Origin: Maribacter sp044594925
Lineage (GTDB): Bacteria; Bacteroidota; Bacteroidia; Flavobacteriales; Flavobacteriaceae
Direction of reading: 5' to 3'
Length of the DNA: 64,000 nt
Assembly: GCF_044594925.1 (NCBI RefSeq)
Contig: NZ_CP138991.1
Span: 124,001-188,000, forward strand
Below the pieces are notes generated by a model. It had not been told where the DNA came from, did no database searches, and was given only the letters and a program-made list of their open reading frames with translations. The translations under genes were made by a program, and so were the position numbers. This document shows, piece after piece, positions 48,820-58,290 of this stretch; position 1 is the stretch's first letter, and every line of letters begins with the position of its first letter.

Positions 48820-51048
48820 TTAGTCTCTTCTTGGTTTGCGGTCACGATTATCGCGCCCGCCACGCCTGTCATCTCTTCCACCACGATTTCTATCGTTGTT
48901 TCTTGGTGGTCTTTCTACGTAACCTTCTGGTTTTGGTAAAAGCGCTTTACGAGAAACTTTCTCTTTACGTGTTCTAGGGTCTGTACCTAAGTACTTCACT
49001 TCAAACTCATCTCCCATATTAACAACATCAGAAACATTTTCTGTACGTTCCCATGCTAATTCGGATACGTGTAATAAAGTCTCGTTGCCGGGAGCATCAA
49101 GATATTCTACAACAGCACCAAAATCTAACATCTTAATAACTTTTACCTTGTAAGATTCGTTCATTTGAGGTTTAAACATCAAAGAATCTATTTTACTAAG
49201 TACAGCATCAATACCATCTTGGTCTGTTCCTAATATCTCAACAATACCTTCTTCGGTTACAGGGTCTTCATTGATAACAATAGTTGTTCCTGTTTCTTTT
49301 TGAAGTTCCTGAATCACTTTTCCACCAGGTCCAATAAGTGCACCTATGAATTCATTAGGAATGGTACGTGTTACCATTTTTGGAGAATGTGGTTTCACAT
49401 CCGCTGCAGGAGTAGCAATCGTATCCGTTAATTTCTCTAAGATATGTAAACGACCTGCTCTAGCTTGTTGCAATGCATTTACAAGAATTTCATAGGACAG
49501 ACCTTTTACCTTAATATCCATTTGGCAAGCAGTGATTCCATCAGCAGTACCTGTTACTTTAAAGTCCATATCGCCTAAGTGATCCTCATCACCCAAGATA
49601 TCTGAAAGTACAGCGTATTTACCTGAATCTCCATCAGAAATTAGTCCCATGGCAATCCCAGAAACGGGCTTTTTCAATTGCACACCGGCATCCATCATGG
49701 CCATTGTACCAGAACAAACAGTTGCCATAGAAGAAGAACCGTTAGATTCTAATACTTCAGAAACTACACGAACTGTGTAAGGACAATCATCAGGAACCAT
49801 TCCTTTTAAGGCGCGTTGCGCTAGGTTACCGTGACCAACTTCTCTACGGGATGTTCCACGGATTGGTCTTGCTTCACCTGTGGAGAAAGGAGGGAAGTTA
49901 TAGTGTAAATAGAAATTCTCCTCGCCTTCATGAGATGGCATATCTATTTTATTGGCATCTCTAGAGGTACCTAAGGTTACGGTTGCTAATGCTTGTGTTT
50001 CACCACGGGTAAATATAGCGGAACCATGCGTTGATGGTAAGTAATCTATTTCACACCAGATAGGACGAATCTCGTCGGTCTTACGACCATCTAAACGCAA
50101 ACCTTCATTTAAGGTAAGGTCACGAACCGCAGCTTTTTCAGCTTTATAGAAATACTTGGAAATTAAGCCGCCAAATTCTTCTTGCTCTTCATCAGAAAAA
50201 GAAGCTTTAACGTCTTCTTTGATTTCTCCGAAAGCAGCACTTCTCTCGTGCTTTGCAGAACCAGCTTTTGCTATTGCGTATACCTTGTCATAAGTAAGTT
50301 CGTACACCTTTTTTTCTAGTGCTTCATCCTCGCGCTCACCTTCATATTCACGTACCTCTTTCTTGCCGAAAGCTTCAGCTAGTTTAACCTGAGCGGCACA
50401 TTGTATCTTAATGGCTTCATGAGCAAATTTGATAGCTTCTGTCATTTCCTCTTCGGAAATTTCATCCATTTCACCTTCAACCATCATTACTGAATCAGCT
50501 GAGGCACCAATCATCATGTCTATATCAGATTCTGCTAATTGCGCTCTAGTAGGGTTGATAACGAATTCGCCATTTACACGAGCTACTCTTGCTTCAGAAA
50601 TAGCGCATTCGAATGGGAAATCGGATAATTGAATCGCAGCTGAAGCTGCTAAACCTGCCATTGCATCTGGCATAACGTCTTCATCATGAGACATTAATTG
50701 AATCATCACCTGTGTTTCTGAGTGATAATCTTTCGGAAAAAGCGGTCTTAATACACGATCTACTAAACGCATGGTTAGTACTTCGCCATCACTAGGTCTG
50801 GCTTCTCTTTTGAAGAAACCACCTGGGTAACGCCCTGCGGCAGCAAATTTTTCACGGTAATCTACTGTTAGTGGAAGAAAATCCACATCAGATTGCTTGT
50901 AGTTGGAAACAACTGTACATAATAACATACATTTTCCGGATTGAACTACGACAGAACCGTGCGCCTGTTTCGCTAATTTTCCGGTTTCGATAGAAATTTC
51001 CCTACCGTCACCAAGGTCTATGACCTCTCTAAATACTTTTGGAATCAT
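48820..51048 (-). CDS. pnp: Polynucleotide phosphorylase
   Basis: Degrades RNA from the 3' end with inorganic phosphate; part of the RNA degradosome. The 742-residue protein has two RNase PH-like domains (about 1-220 and 310-540), a KH domain with IGPGGKVI (about 575-582) and an S1 domain (about 625-690, GAVVEYLDAPGNETLLHVSE). A basic RGG-rich tail (NRGGRDDRRGGRDNRDRKPR) ends the protein and may bind RNA. rpsO lies upstream on the same strand, the usual order, with a terminator between them. Confidence 0.95.
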   Translation of the reverse strand: MIPKVFREVIDLGDGREISIETGKLAKQAHGSVVVQSGKCMLLCTVVSNYKQSDVDFLPLTVDYREKFAAAGRYPGGFFKREARPSDGEVLTMRLVDRVLRPLFPKDYHSETQVMIQLMSHDEDVMPDAMAGLAASAAIQLSDFPFECAISEARVARVNGEFVINPTRAQLAESDIDMMIGASADSVMMVEGEMDEISEEEMTEAIKFAHEAIKIQCAAQVKLAEAFGKKEVREYEGEREDEALEKKVYELTYDKVYAIAKAGSAKHERSAAFGEIKEDVKASFSDEEQEEFGGLISKYFYKAEKAAVRDLTLNEGLRLDGRKTDEIRPIWCEIDYLPSTHGSAIFTRGETQALATVTLGTSRDANKIDMPSHEGEENFYLHYNFPPFSTGEARPIRGTSRREVGHGNLAQRALKGMVPDDCPYTVRVVSEVLESNGSSSMATVCSGTMAMMDAGVQLKKPVSGIAMGLISDGDSGKYAVLSDILGDEDHLGDMDFKVTGTADGITACQMDIKVKGLSYEILVNALQQARAGRLHILEKLTDTIATPAADVKPHSPKMVTRTIPNEFIGALIGPGGKVIQELQKETGTTIVINEDPVTEEGIVEILGTDQDGIDAVLSKIDSLMFKPQMNESYKVKVIKMLDFGAVVEYLDAPGNETLLHVSELAWERTENVSDVVNMGDEFEVKYLGTDPRTRKEKVSRKALLPKPEGYVERPPRNNDRNRGGRDDRRGGRDNRDRKPRRD

Positions 51049-51102
51049 AAAATTGATTTTTACCCAAGATTATTTCTCGGGATTTTGTTAAACAATGGTC
51101 AT

Positions 51103-51124
51103 TCCGACATTTTTGATGGTCGGA
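51103..51124 (-). promoter_or_regulatory. Possible hairpin in the pnp leader
   Basis: TCCGAC / GTCGGA pairs around a 10-base loop, 55-75 bases upstream of the pnp start. pnp leaders of other bacteria contain hairpins cut in autoregulation. The stem here is short and the role is inferred. Confidence 0.3.
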
Positions 51125-51220
51125 CTGTTGTTGTGTTGTTGTGTGGACCAATGAAAAACTATGTGTAGCTTTTTGTTTTTGTCGTTTTTAACTTCTTAGA
51201 CTTGAAGTACTTTAAAAAAA

Positions 51221-51240
51221 GGGGATGGCTAACCATCCCC
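51221..51240 (-). terminator. Terminator between rpsO and pnp
   Basis: 8-bp stem GGGGATGG / CCATCCCC with tetraloop CTAA, extended by A/T pairs. A T-run follows on the minus strand after rpsO. Confidence 0.85.
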
Positions 51241-51248
51241 TTTTTAAA

Positions 51249-51518
51249 TTATTTTCTAATACCGAGTTCTTTAATAAGCTCTCTGTACTTTACGATGTCT
51301 TTCTTTATCATGTAATCCAGTAGACTTCTTCTTTTACCTACCAGTTTTACTAATGAACGTTCCGTGTTGTAATCTTTGTGGTTCTTTTTTAAGTGACCGG
51401 TTAAGTGGTTAATGCGATGTGTAAACAAGGCAATCTGTCCCTCAGTAGAACCTGTGTTCTCTGCTTTTCCGCCGTGTTTCTTAAAAATTTCGGCTTTAAC
51501 TTCTTTTGTTAAATACAT
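51249..51518 (-). CDS. rpsO: 30S ribosomal protein S15
   Basis: Binds the central domain of 16S rRNA and helps join subunits. The 89-residue protein has the usual GSTEGQIALFTHRINHLTGH and SLVKLVGKRRSLLDYMIKKD segments with the rRNA-binding His and Asp residues. The start MYLTKEVKAEIFKKHGGKAE fits the Bacteroidota form. A classical promoter lies about 55 bases upstream. Confidence 0.97.
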   Translation of the reverse strand: MYLTKEVKAEIFKKHGGKAENTGSTEGQIALFTHRINHLTGHLKKNHKDYNTERSLVKLVGKRRSLLDYMIKKDIVKYRELIKELGIRK

Positions 51519-51572
51519 TCCAATATTATTTTAAATGATTTTTATGTATCTGACTGGTTTTCAATCAGGCTG

Positions 51573-51600
51573 CAAAGATACCATAATTTTTATTTTCAAA
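51573..51600 (-). promoter_or_regulatory. Promoter of rpsO
   Basis: On the minus strand, TTTG (51600-51597), 16 bases, then TATCTTTG (51580-51573) followed by C. This is the classical flavobacterial -33/-7 pair, about 55 bases ahead of the rpsO start. Confidence 0.7.
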
Positions 51601-51626
51601 GCCTAATGTTTTTGGATATTTTAATA

Positions 51627-52127
51627 TTAGAAGGCACAGTTAGTTGGCAAGGGTGCTTGGGTTTCTAGATTTGATGCAAATTTCGTATCCAACTCCGCTT
51701 TCGTAAAGCCCATAAGTACGCTTCCTTTTAAAACCCCATCTCCGTATCCTAAGTTATTCATGTGTGCCCTGATATAGACTTCTTGTTCTTTGGATATGGC
51801 TATGGTTCCTCCAGAGCGTGTAAAGGGCTGTTCGTTTACATGGCTGTGTCCTAGAATTCTGCGATATAAAAGATTTCCCTCCAAATCAATAACCTCCCAC
51901 CAATCCGCGTACTGTTCGCAACCGGCATCTGTGCTTAGAATAGTTACACTAAAGGTATAAACATTTTCTTCTCCCGTTACTTCGATAGCTGTAACTTGGG
52001 CAGCTTTTGAGTTGCTTATTTCCGTAGGTTCTTCTTCGGTTTCGGATAGGGAAGACATGTTTTCCGAGGCGCAACAAAAAAGCCATAAAGTAGATAATAA
52101 TATACCTGATTTTATGGCCGTTTTCAT
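51627..52127 (-). CDS. Hypothetical lipoprotein
   Basis: A 166-residue predicted lipoprotein: the first 20 residues are hydrophobic and contain two Cys (LLSTLWLFCCASEN), with the second likely lipid-modified. The mature part is a single beta-rich domain with TVSILSTDAGCEQYADWWEV and EQEVYIRAHMNNLGYGDGVL. I do not recognise a named family. It follows accD on the same strand by 14 bases and may be cotranscribed with it. Confidence 0.65.
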   Translation of the reverse strand: MKTAIKSGILLSTLWLFCCASENMSSLSETEEEPTEISNSKAAQVTAIEVTGEENVYTFSVTILSTDAGCEQYADWWEVIDLEGNLLYRRILGHSHVNEQPFTRSGGTIAISKEQEVYIRAHMNNLGYGDGVLKGSVLMGFTKAELDTKFASNLETQAPLPTNCAF

Positions 52128-52141
52128 TTTATTAGAATATT

Positions 52142-53002
52142 TTAAGATCTCACGGGATTATTTTGAATTAAATCGATATACAGATTTATTTTTGTTTTTA
52201 AATCTCGTCTATGCGTTATAAAATCCAAGAACCCATGTTCTAGCAGGAATTCAGAAGATTGAAACCCTTCTGGCAAATCTTTTCCTGTGGTGTCCTTTAC
52301 AATACGGGGTCCTGCAAATCCTATAAGTGCTCCTGGTTCAGCAATATTAATATCGCCCAACATAGCGTAGGATGCTGTTGTACCCCCTGTTGTTGGATCT
52401 GTACAAAGTGAAATATAGGGTAAGCCTGCTTCTGCCAGTTGCGCTAACTTAACAGATGTTTTAGCTAGTTGCATTAAAGATAGTGCAGCTTCCATCATAC
52501 GTGCTCCACCTGATTTGGAAATCATAATAAAAGGAACTTTCTTTTTAATGGCATGGTCAATACCACGAGCAATTTTTTCACCAACAACACTACCCATAGA
52601 TCCACCAATAAAACTAAAGTCCATACAGCAAATCACAACATTTTTACCCAAAGATTTTCCAAAACCAGTTCTTACGGCATCTTTAAGGCCGGTTTTTTTC
52701 TGAGCAGCTTTTAAACGGTCTCCATATTTTTTGGTGTCCTCAAATTTTAATGGGTCTTTGGAATTTAGCTTTACATCTAACTCCGTAAACTTATTGTCAT
52801 CAAAAAGGATTTCAAAATACTCTTTGCTGCCAATTCTTACGTGATAGTCATCTTCTGGACTAACATAGAAATTCTTTGCCAAATCTTCAGATTCTACAAT
52901 TTTACCTGTTGGCGACTTATACCATAAACCTTTTGGTGTGTCTTTCTTTTCCTCCGTAGTGGTCTGAATTCCTTTTTCCTTTCTTTTAAACCAAGCCGTC
53001 AT
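52142..53002 (-). CDS. accD: Acetyl-CoA carboxylase carboxyltransferase beta subunit without zinc ligands
   Basis: With AccA, transfers the carboxyl group from biotin to acetyl-CoA, giving malonyl-CoA for fatty acid synthesis. I use the start MTAWFKRKEK at 53002; ATG 53011 adds three residues. The crotonase-like core is complete (GGSMGSVVGEKIARGIDHAI, SGGARMMEAALSLMQLAKTS, DPTTGGTTASYAMLGDINIA). The N-terminal zinc ribbon has lost its four Cys: S30-P-T-G33 and S48-P-E-D51 occupy the two C-x2-C positions while the spacing is retained. This is the second zinc-ligand loss in the window, after DnaG. Confidence 0.95.
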   Translation of the reverse strand: MTAWFKRKEKGIQTTTEEKKDTPKGLWYKSPTGKIVESEDLAKNFYVSPEDDYHVRIGSKEYFEILFDDNKFTELDVKLNSKDPLKFEDTKKYGDRLKAAQKKTGLKDAVRTGFGKSLGKNVVICCMDFSFIGGSMGSVVGEKIARGIDHAIKKKVPFIMISKSGGARMMEAALSLMQLAKTSVKLAQLAEAGLPYISLCTDPTTGGTTASYAMLGDINIAEPGALIGFAGPRIVKDTTGKDLPEGFQSSEFLLEHGFLDFITHRRDLKTKINLYIDLIQNNPVRS

Positions 53003-53036
53003 ATTGTCCATAGTTTAGATTAGTGAATTTAGGAAT

Positions 53037-54104
53037 TTATAATGTGTTTATGTTGTTCAGATCTTCAAAAGCTTTCTTTAGCCTGTCTATGAACGCCGTT
53101 TCGCCTTTTCTCAACCAAACTCTTGGGTCGTAGAATTTCTTGTTTGGCTCATCGGCACCTTTTGGGTTTCCTATTTGTGCCTGTAAGTAATCTTTGTTGT
53201 CTTGAACATAATCTCGCACTCCAGAAAGGAAGGCGTACTGTAAATCAGTATCAATATTCATTTTTATAACACCATAGCTAATTCCTTCTCTGATTTCTTC
53301 AACGGTAGAACCTGAGCCACCATGAAAAACAAAATCAATATGGTTGTGTTCAACACCGTATTTCTCAGAAATAAACTCTTGTGAGTTCTTCAGAATTTTT
53401 GGTGTAAGCTTTACGTTTCCTGGTTTGTAAACACCATGAACGTTACCAAAGGCAGCCGCAATTGTAAATCTTGGACTCACTTTAGAAAGCTCTTCGTAGG
53501 CATAGGCTACTTCTTCTGGCTGTGTATATAACTTAGAATCGTCTACATCGGAATTGTCAACCCCATCCTCTTCTCCACCAGTGATTCCAAGCTCAATTTC
53601 CAAGGTCATCTCCATTTTGCTCATACGCTCTAAATACCCTTTGCAGATTTCAATATTCTCCTCCAAAGGTTCTTCAGAAAGGTCGATCATATGAGAACTG
53701 AATAATGATTTGCCGGTTTCTGCAAAATGTTTTTCACTAGCATCTAGCAAACCATCTATCCAAGGCAATAATTTTTTTGCACAGTGATCGGTATGTAAAA
53801 TAACCGTAGCTCCATAAGCTTCCGCTAACTGGTGAACGTGTTTTGCTCCTGCTACAGCTCCTTGTATGGCTGCATTTTGCCCTTCGTTAGAAAGTCCTTT
53901 ACCTGCATTGAACTGTGCGCCACCATTAGAGAATTGAATGATGACAGGCGCATTAAGACTTGCTGCGGTCTCAAGCACTCCATTAATAGTGTTTGATCCT
54001 ATTACGTTAACAGCGGGTAATGCAAAAGCTTTTTCTTTAGCATATTTAAAAATTTCCTGAACTTCGTCTCCGGTTGCAACGCCCGGTTTAATATTGTGAG
54101 CCAT
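53037..54104 (-). CDS. fbaA: Class II fructose-bisphosphate aldolase
   Basis: Zinc-dependent aldolase of glycolysis and gluconeogenesis. The 355-residue TIM-barrel protein has HTDHCAKKLLPWIDGLLDAS (metal-binding His), LEIELGITGGEEDGVDNSDV, AAFGNVHGVYKPGNVKLTP (metal His) and HGGSGSTVEEI. Length and order fit the FbaA subgroup of Escherichia coli type. It lies upstream of accD by 34 bases on the same strand, with its own promoter element. Confidence 0.95.
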   Translation of the reverse strand: MAHNIKPGVATGDEVQEIFKYAKEKAFALPAVNVIGSNTINGVLETAASLNAPVIIQFSNGGAQFNAGKGLSNEGQNAAIQGAVAGAKHVHQLAEAYGATVILHTDHCAKKLLPWIDGLLDASEKHFAETGKSLFSSHMIDLSEEPLEENIEICKGYLERMSKMEMTLEIELGITGGEEDGVDNSDVDDSKLYTQPEEVAYAYEELSKVSPRFTIAAAFGNVHGVYKPGNVKLTPKILKNSQEFISEKYGVEHNHIDFVFHGGSGSTVEEIREGISYGVIKMNIDTDLQYAFLSGVRDYVQDNKDYLQAQIGNPKGADEPNKKFYDPRVWLRKGETAFIDRLKKAFEDLNNINTL

Positions 54105-54144
54105 ATTGATGTTTTGGTCTGTTAGTTTCTACAAAAATGTAGGG

Positions 54145-54152
54145 CAAAAGTA
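54145..54152 (-). promoter_or_regulatory. Candidate -7 element of fbaA
   Basis: On the minus strand TACTTTTG matches TAnnTTTG and lies about 40 bases upstream of the fbaA start. The -33 element is not clear. Confidence 0.5.
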
Positions 54153-54167
54153 ATAAAACAATTAGAT

Positions 54168-56783
54168 TTAAAATGGATAGTTAATACCAATTTGTAATAC
54201 GGAGTTGGCAAAATTGTAGTCTCTAAACCATCTTTTAGAAGGAATCTCAGCTGGGTTGTAGGTTTTGAAACCCAAATCTAACCTGAAAAGGAAGTAGGTG
54301 AAATCGTATCTAAGTCCAAAACCCGTACCGAGTGCAATATCCCTTAAGGAGTCAAAACCGGTAAATATGGCATCAGGATTTTCTACATCGTCAAACACGT
54401 TCCATATGTTACCTGCATCGGCAAAAAGGGCTCCATTGATATCCCCTACAATAGGAAAACGATATTCTAAGTTCAAGGCTATTTTTAGGTTAGCTTCATT
54501 AAAATCATTAATTGCTGAAGTACTTCCAGGTCCTAGGGAATAGGGAAACCAAGCTCTATTGTCATTGGAGCCTCCGGCAAAATAACTTCGTACAAACGGA
54601 ATATTTTCAGAGTTACCGTAAGGTATTGCTATACCAATGAACGTTCTTGCCGCCAGTACATTGGAACGAGAAAGGGCCCAGTATTTTACAACATCAAACT
54701 CTGTTTTTACATATTGGGAGAAAGGGACGCCAAAGACGAGTAGTTGGTCCCTATCGTTTTCGTTAAATGCTATTAAGTTAGAAAGGCCAGACAACAAGTT
54801 TCCTGCGCTTTCCAATTTAAAACGAAATTGATAAAAATTGTTATCCGTGATACCGTTCCTGTTATTTTTATTGAACGTGTAATTTGTTGCAAAGATGAGA
54901 TTGTTCTCTGTAAGACGTTCTTCCCGTTCCGCAATACTGTTTACATTGTTAAAATCCTCTTGGGTAAAACCACTGTTCGAAGTTGGGATTACTCCACTGC
55001 GTACGTCGCTTATGAATCCGGTAGTGCCCGGTATCGTCCCGGTCTGTGCCTCACTTGGTGTGGTAATGTTTCCATCTTCATTAAAATAAGTTGGGTCTAC
55101 TAGGGGACTAACAGCTTGGTCGCTGGCGATATCGTTCAACTGGTTGTACGTAGTTCTATATACATCAAAGAATCTGTTACTGTTCACATTTCTTACATAT
55201 TGAACATTCAGAAGCTCTATGGAATTCTTCTTAAATTCATTCGGTGTCCAATTGTAACCAAGTGTGGTGTTAAAGGTTTGTTTGTCCAGTCCTATGTTTT
55301 TTTGGAAACTAGTACCTAGTGCTATCCTGGTTTTTGGTAAGGTGTAGTTAGGAATAAGCTTGGATGTGTTTAGGAAAGGAAACCATATTCTTGGAAAATC
55401 TAACGTAATTTCTCCTCCGATTTCAGAAAAATAGTCCTCCTGGAAGATTTCTCTACTTAAAAGACCGAAAGCACCATCTACCGAAAGACTAAGATTTTCT
55501 GCTCCTTTAAAGATGTTACGTATCAGTAGAGAGGCTCCAGCACCAATACCAAGTCTTCTAAGATTAGAACGGCTAATTTCAAAATTAGTTCCTAGGGAAT
55601 ACTTTGGCTTAGGAGCTAAGTAAATGCTGGTATTTACCTTGGTTCCGGTACTATCCTCTTTAAATATGACATTTGGATATTTAAAAATATTAAGGTTGTT
55701 CAACTGTCTAGAGGTCCTAATTTTGTCTATATCCCGGTAAATAGCACCTTTTTCAAATAGAATGGCGTCTGCAAGTGTCTTTGGTTTAATTTGAAAATTA
55801 TCTGAATAGTGAAAAGTGAAATCGCCGTATGTTATGCTGCGCTGTGGGGTGGTTTTGTAGGAGGATAGGTAATCTGTATAAACATCTATAGTATTGATTT
55901 TTTCTACTTTGTATTCCGAAGTCGTTACTACATTTTCTCCTCTTTTCTTAAGGTCTCCAATATTAAGGGTAATATTCATTTTCTGGTCATCTTCTGACCT
56001 TACCGTATCCCTCACAATATCAAAAGTAATAGAGCTCCCCTGAAAATTTCGGATACCGTTGTTCCTGAAAATCTCTGTCAGGCGCTCCCTTTCGTTGTTA
56101 AAATCGGCTAGATTAAATTGTTTTCCTTGTTTAACCAATGACCTGTCCATATGAAGGAAATAAATAGAATCAATGGCTTTGGAAGAAATTTCATTGGCTA
56201 CGGAATCTACCATAAACGGTTTTCCAAGATTTATTTTATAATCTATGTATGCGCGCTGCTTTCGTTTGGTAGTATCGACCTTATAAGTAGTTGTATTTAA
56301 GAAATAACCTTTTGAATCGTAATAAGCGCTTAAACGCTCTAAGCTTCTTCTGGTCCTTGAAGTATCTAAAACTGTTGGAACTTCACCGATTTCTTTTAAC
56401 CATTCGCTTAAACCTTTTACCAAAAACGATTCTCCGAGTCTGTTGACCTGTTTTTCCGATAAAAATTTAGTGAGCCTTTCCTTTCTGCGGGGTTTACGGT
56501 TTAACCAATCTTGAAATAGGGAATCCGGATTTTCCTTTGCAAGGTTATATAGATTTAACCTGAGTGGATAACCTAGTAGCGCAGTGTTGGGTTTTTGATA
56601 GATTAGGCTGGCTACATCTTCATCGTTAATTTTAAGGGAGTCTACCAGAATGGTATTCCTTGCTACTAAGTATTCGTCGTTTTCAATTTTTTTAAGTGAA
56701 TTACATGAGAGCGTAACTATGGTCAGTAGTAAGAATAAGCTTATTTTAGCGATGCTATTTTTAGGGTTTGAAAACCTCCTCAT
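54168..56783 (-). CDS. tamL: TamL: lipid-anchored TamA/BamA-like outer-membrane protein
   Basis: A 871-residue Omp85 protein with an N-terminal lipoprotein signal (FLLLTIVTLSC, C27 when started at 56783). POTRA-like domains occupy about residues 30-420, and the C-terminal half is a 16-strand-type barrel with the family motif near its end (GLRYDFTYFLFRLDLGF) and a final strand VLQIGINYPF. Bacteroidota TamL replaces TamA and works with TamB in outer-membrane protein assembly. The gap to the divergent methylase gene is only about 24 bases, so at least one promoter must lie inside a coding region or be very compact. Confidence 0.9.
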   Translation of the reverse strand: MRRFSNPKNSIAKISLFLLLTIVTLSCNSLKKIENDEYLVARNTILVDSLKINDEDVASLIYQKPNTALLGYPLRLNLYNLAKENPDSLFQDWLNRKPRRKERLTKFLSEKQVNRLGESFLVKGLSEWLKEIGEVPTVLDTSRTRRSLERLSAYYDSKGYFLNTTTYKVDTTKRKQRAYIDYKINLGKPFMVDSVANEISSKAIDSIYFLHMDRSLVKQGKQFNLADFNNERERLTEIFRNNGIRNFQGSSITFDIVRDTVRSEDDQKMNITLNIGDLKKRGENVVTTSEYKVEKINTIDVYTDYLSSYKTTPQRSITYGDFTFHYSDNFQIKPKTLADAILFEKGAIYRDIDKIRTSRQLNNLNIFKYPNVIFKEDSTGTKVNTSIYLAPKPKYSLGTNFEISRSNLRRLGIGAGASLLIRNIFKGAENLSLSVDGAFGLLSREIFQEDYFSEIGGEITLDFPRIWFPFLNTSKLIPNYTLPKTRIALGTSFQKNIGLDKQTFNTTLGYNWTPNEFKKNSIELLNVQYVRNVNSNRFFDVYRTTYNQLNDIASDQAVSPLVDPTYFNEDGNITTPSEAQTGTIPGTTGFISDVRSGVIPTSNSGFTQEDFNNVNSIAEREERLTENNLIFATNYTFNKNNRNGITDNNFYQFRFKLESAGNLLSGLSNLIAFNENDRDQLLVFGVPFSQYVKTEFDVVKYWALSRSNVLAARTFIGIAIPYGNSENIPFVRSYFAGGSNDNRAWFPYSLGPGSTSAINDFNEANLKIALNLEYRFPIVGDINGALFADAGNIWNVFDDVENPDAIFTGFDSLRDIALGTGFGLRYDFTYFLFRLDLGFKTYNPAEIPSKRWFRDYNFANSVLQIGINYPF

Positions 56784-56807
56784 ATTAATCAAAAATACAT
56801 TATTTGT

Positions 56808-57530
56808 ATGGTTGTAAAAAGTGAATTGAAACTTATCAAAAGCTTACAGCAAAAAAAGTACCGAAATGAACATGGTCTGTTTGTGATAGAGGGAAAAAAG
56901 GCCGTGGAAGAGTTATTGTGTTCCAGTTTCAAGGTATTCAAGATTTATGTTACGAAGGATGTTCTTCCGATAAAAAACATTAAAAATCAAGAGGTGCTGC
57001 TACCTAAGGAAATGAATCAGATCAGCAGTTTAAAGAACCCAAACGGAGTTGTTGGCGTTTTTTATATTCCTAATGCTGCTCCTGTAGATTTTAGTGATTG
57101 GGTCCTAGCACTAGATGATGTTCAAGACCCTGGAAATTTAGGAACTATAATTCGGCTTTGTGATTGGTTCGGGATACCCTCCTTGGTCTGTTCTAAGAAT
57201 ACAGTAGATTGTTATAATCCGAAGGTGTTACAGGCTACTATGGGTTCTATTGCCCGCGTAACTATTTCTTATTTAAATCTGGATATATTCTTGTCGGAGG
57301 TGTCGGTCCCGGTTTACGGTTCTTTTATGGAGGGGAACAGTGTATATTCAGAAGAACTTCCCAAGACTGGGGTGCTGATTATGGGTAATGAAGGAAAGGG
57401 GATTTCGAATAAGATAAAGAAGTTATGTGATTACAAGATTACCATACCGAGACACGGGAAATCTAAAACCGAGAGCTTGAACGTGGCAACGGCAACAGGT
57501 ATTTTAATGAATGAACTGAGAAGGGAGTAA
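56808..57530 (+). CDS. SpoU/TrmH-family rRNA/tRNA 2'-O-methyltransferase
   Basis: A 240-residue SPOUT enzyme. The N-terminal substrate-binding domain (about 1-85) begins with SELKLIKSLQQKKYRNEHGL. The catalytic knot has motif 1 LALDDVQDPGNLGTIIRLCD, motif 2 LIMGNEGKGIS and motif 3 SLNVATATGILMNEL. The layout fits RlmB and related 23S rRNA or tRNA methylases; the exact target cannot be inferred. The gene is divergent from tamL. Confidence 0.88.
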   Translation: MVVKSELKLIKSLQQKKYRNEHGLFVIEGKKAVEELLCSSFKVFKIYVTKDVLPIKNIKNQEVLLPKEMNQISSLKNPNGVVGVFYIPNAAPVDFSDWVLALDDVQDPGNLGTIIRLCDWFGIPSLVCSKNTVDCYNPKVLQATMGSIARVTISYLNLDIFLSEVSVPVYGSFMEGNSVYSEELPKTGVLIMGNEGKGISNKIKKLCDYKITIPRHGKSKTESLNVATATGILMNELRRE

Positions 57531-57544
57531 GGAATTTTTTACGC

Positions 57545-58240
57545 TTATTCAAAAGTAAAGTTGACAAAAAGTCCCCTAGTGCGCATACCATCTATATTTC
57601 CGGTCCATGGGCTATTTGGGTCGGCATCACGAACCAACTCATCTGTAAGTGCGAAAACACCTCTTATGGATGGGGTAAACTTAAAATACTCTAAGTAAAA
57701 ATCTATTCCAAAACCCAGTTCATAGTTATAAACCCATTTTTTCATTCTAAATGTCCCCGAGCTATTATCATCTAAACTATCCTCATTACTACCAAGGTTT
57801 AGGCTTGTAGACCCACCACCTATTAAAAAAGGTTTCCAATTCCCAAATCGTTTGGCGCTTACCTTTAACAGTAGCGGAAAATTGATATAGGTTGATTTTA
57901 CTTCGCGGATTGCATCTCGTTCCTCATCGAAACCTGGAAAACCTAAATTTCTAGATGTATAGTGAAGACCTGGCTCAAAGCGTAGGTCCAAGAAATTGTT
58001 TATCCGCAGTTCACCAATAAGGCCCACATTAAATCCTAGCGTTTTATCGACTAAGACGTCTCTTGCATTCTCTTCATAATCAAACTTAAAATCATATTGG
58101 TTGAACCCTAAAAAGTATCCCCAATTAAGAAATTTTTTATCCTCATTTTCTTTATTAAGAATAGGGCGTTCGTTAAATTGTGCATGGAGCGAGGGCATTA
58201 AAAAGAGTAGCCCCACACTTATAAAAAACCATTTCCTCAT
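57545..58240 (-). CDS. porT: PorT-like type IX secretion/gliding outer-membrane protein
   Basis: A 231-residue secreted beta-barrel protein: signal peptide MRKWFFISVGLLFLMPSLHAQ, then eight-strand-type barrel segments ending in RTRGLFVNFTFE with a terminal Phe/Glu pattern. The segment FLNWGYFLGFNQYDFKFDY, RINNFLDLRFEPGLHYTSRN and YINFPLLLKVSAKR are those of PorT/SprT, needed for type IX secretion. The gene lies directly downstream of menG/ubiE, as in other flavobacteria. A general PorT-family (outer-membrane barrel) label would be the fallback. Confidence 0.8.
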   Translation of the reverse strand: MRKWFFISVGLLFLMPSLHAQFNERPILNKENEDKKFLNWGYFLGFNQYDFKFDYEENARDVLVDKTLGFNVGLIGELRINNFLDLRFEPGLHYTSRNLGFPGFDEERDAIREVKSTYINFPLLLKVSAKRFGNWKPFLIGGGSTSLNLGSNEDSLDDNSSGTFRMKKWVYNYELGFGIDFYLEYFKFTPSIRGVFALTDELVRDADPNSPWTGNIDGMRTRGLFVNFTFE

Positions 58241-58290
58241 TTATCAACAATTACTCCGTAGATATTAATCCATCGGATTTATCTTTAAAT

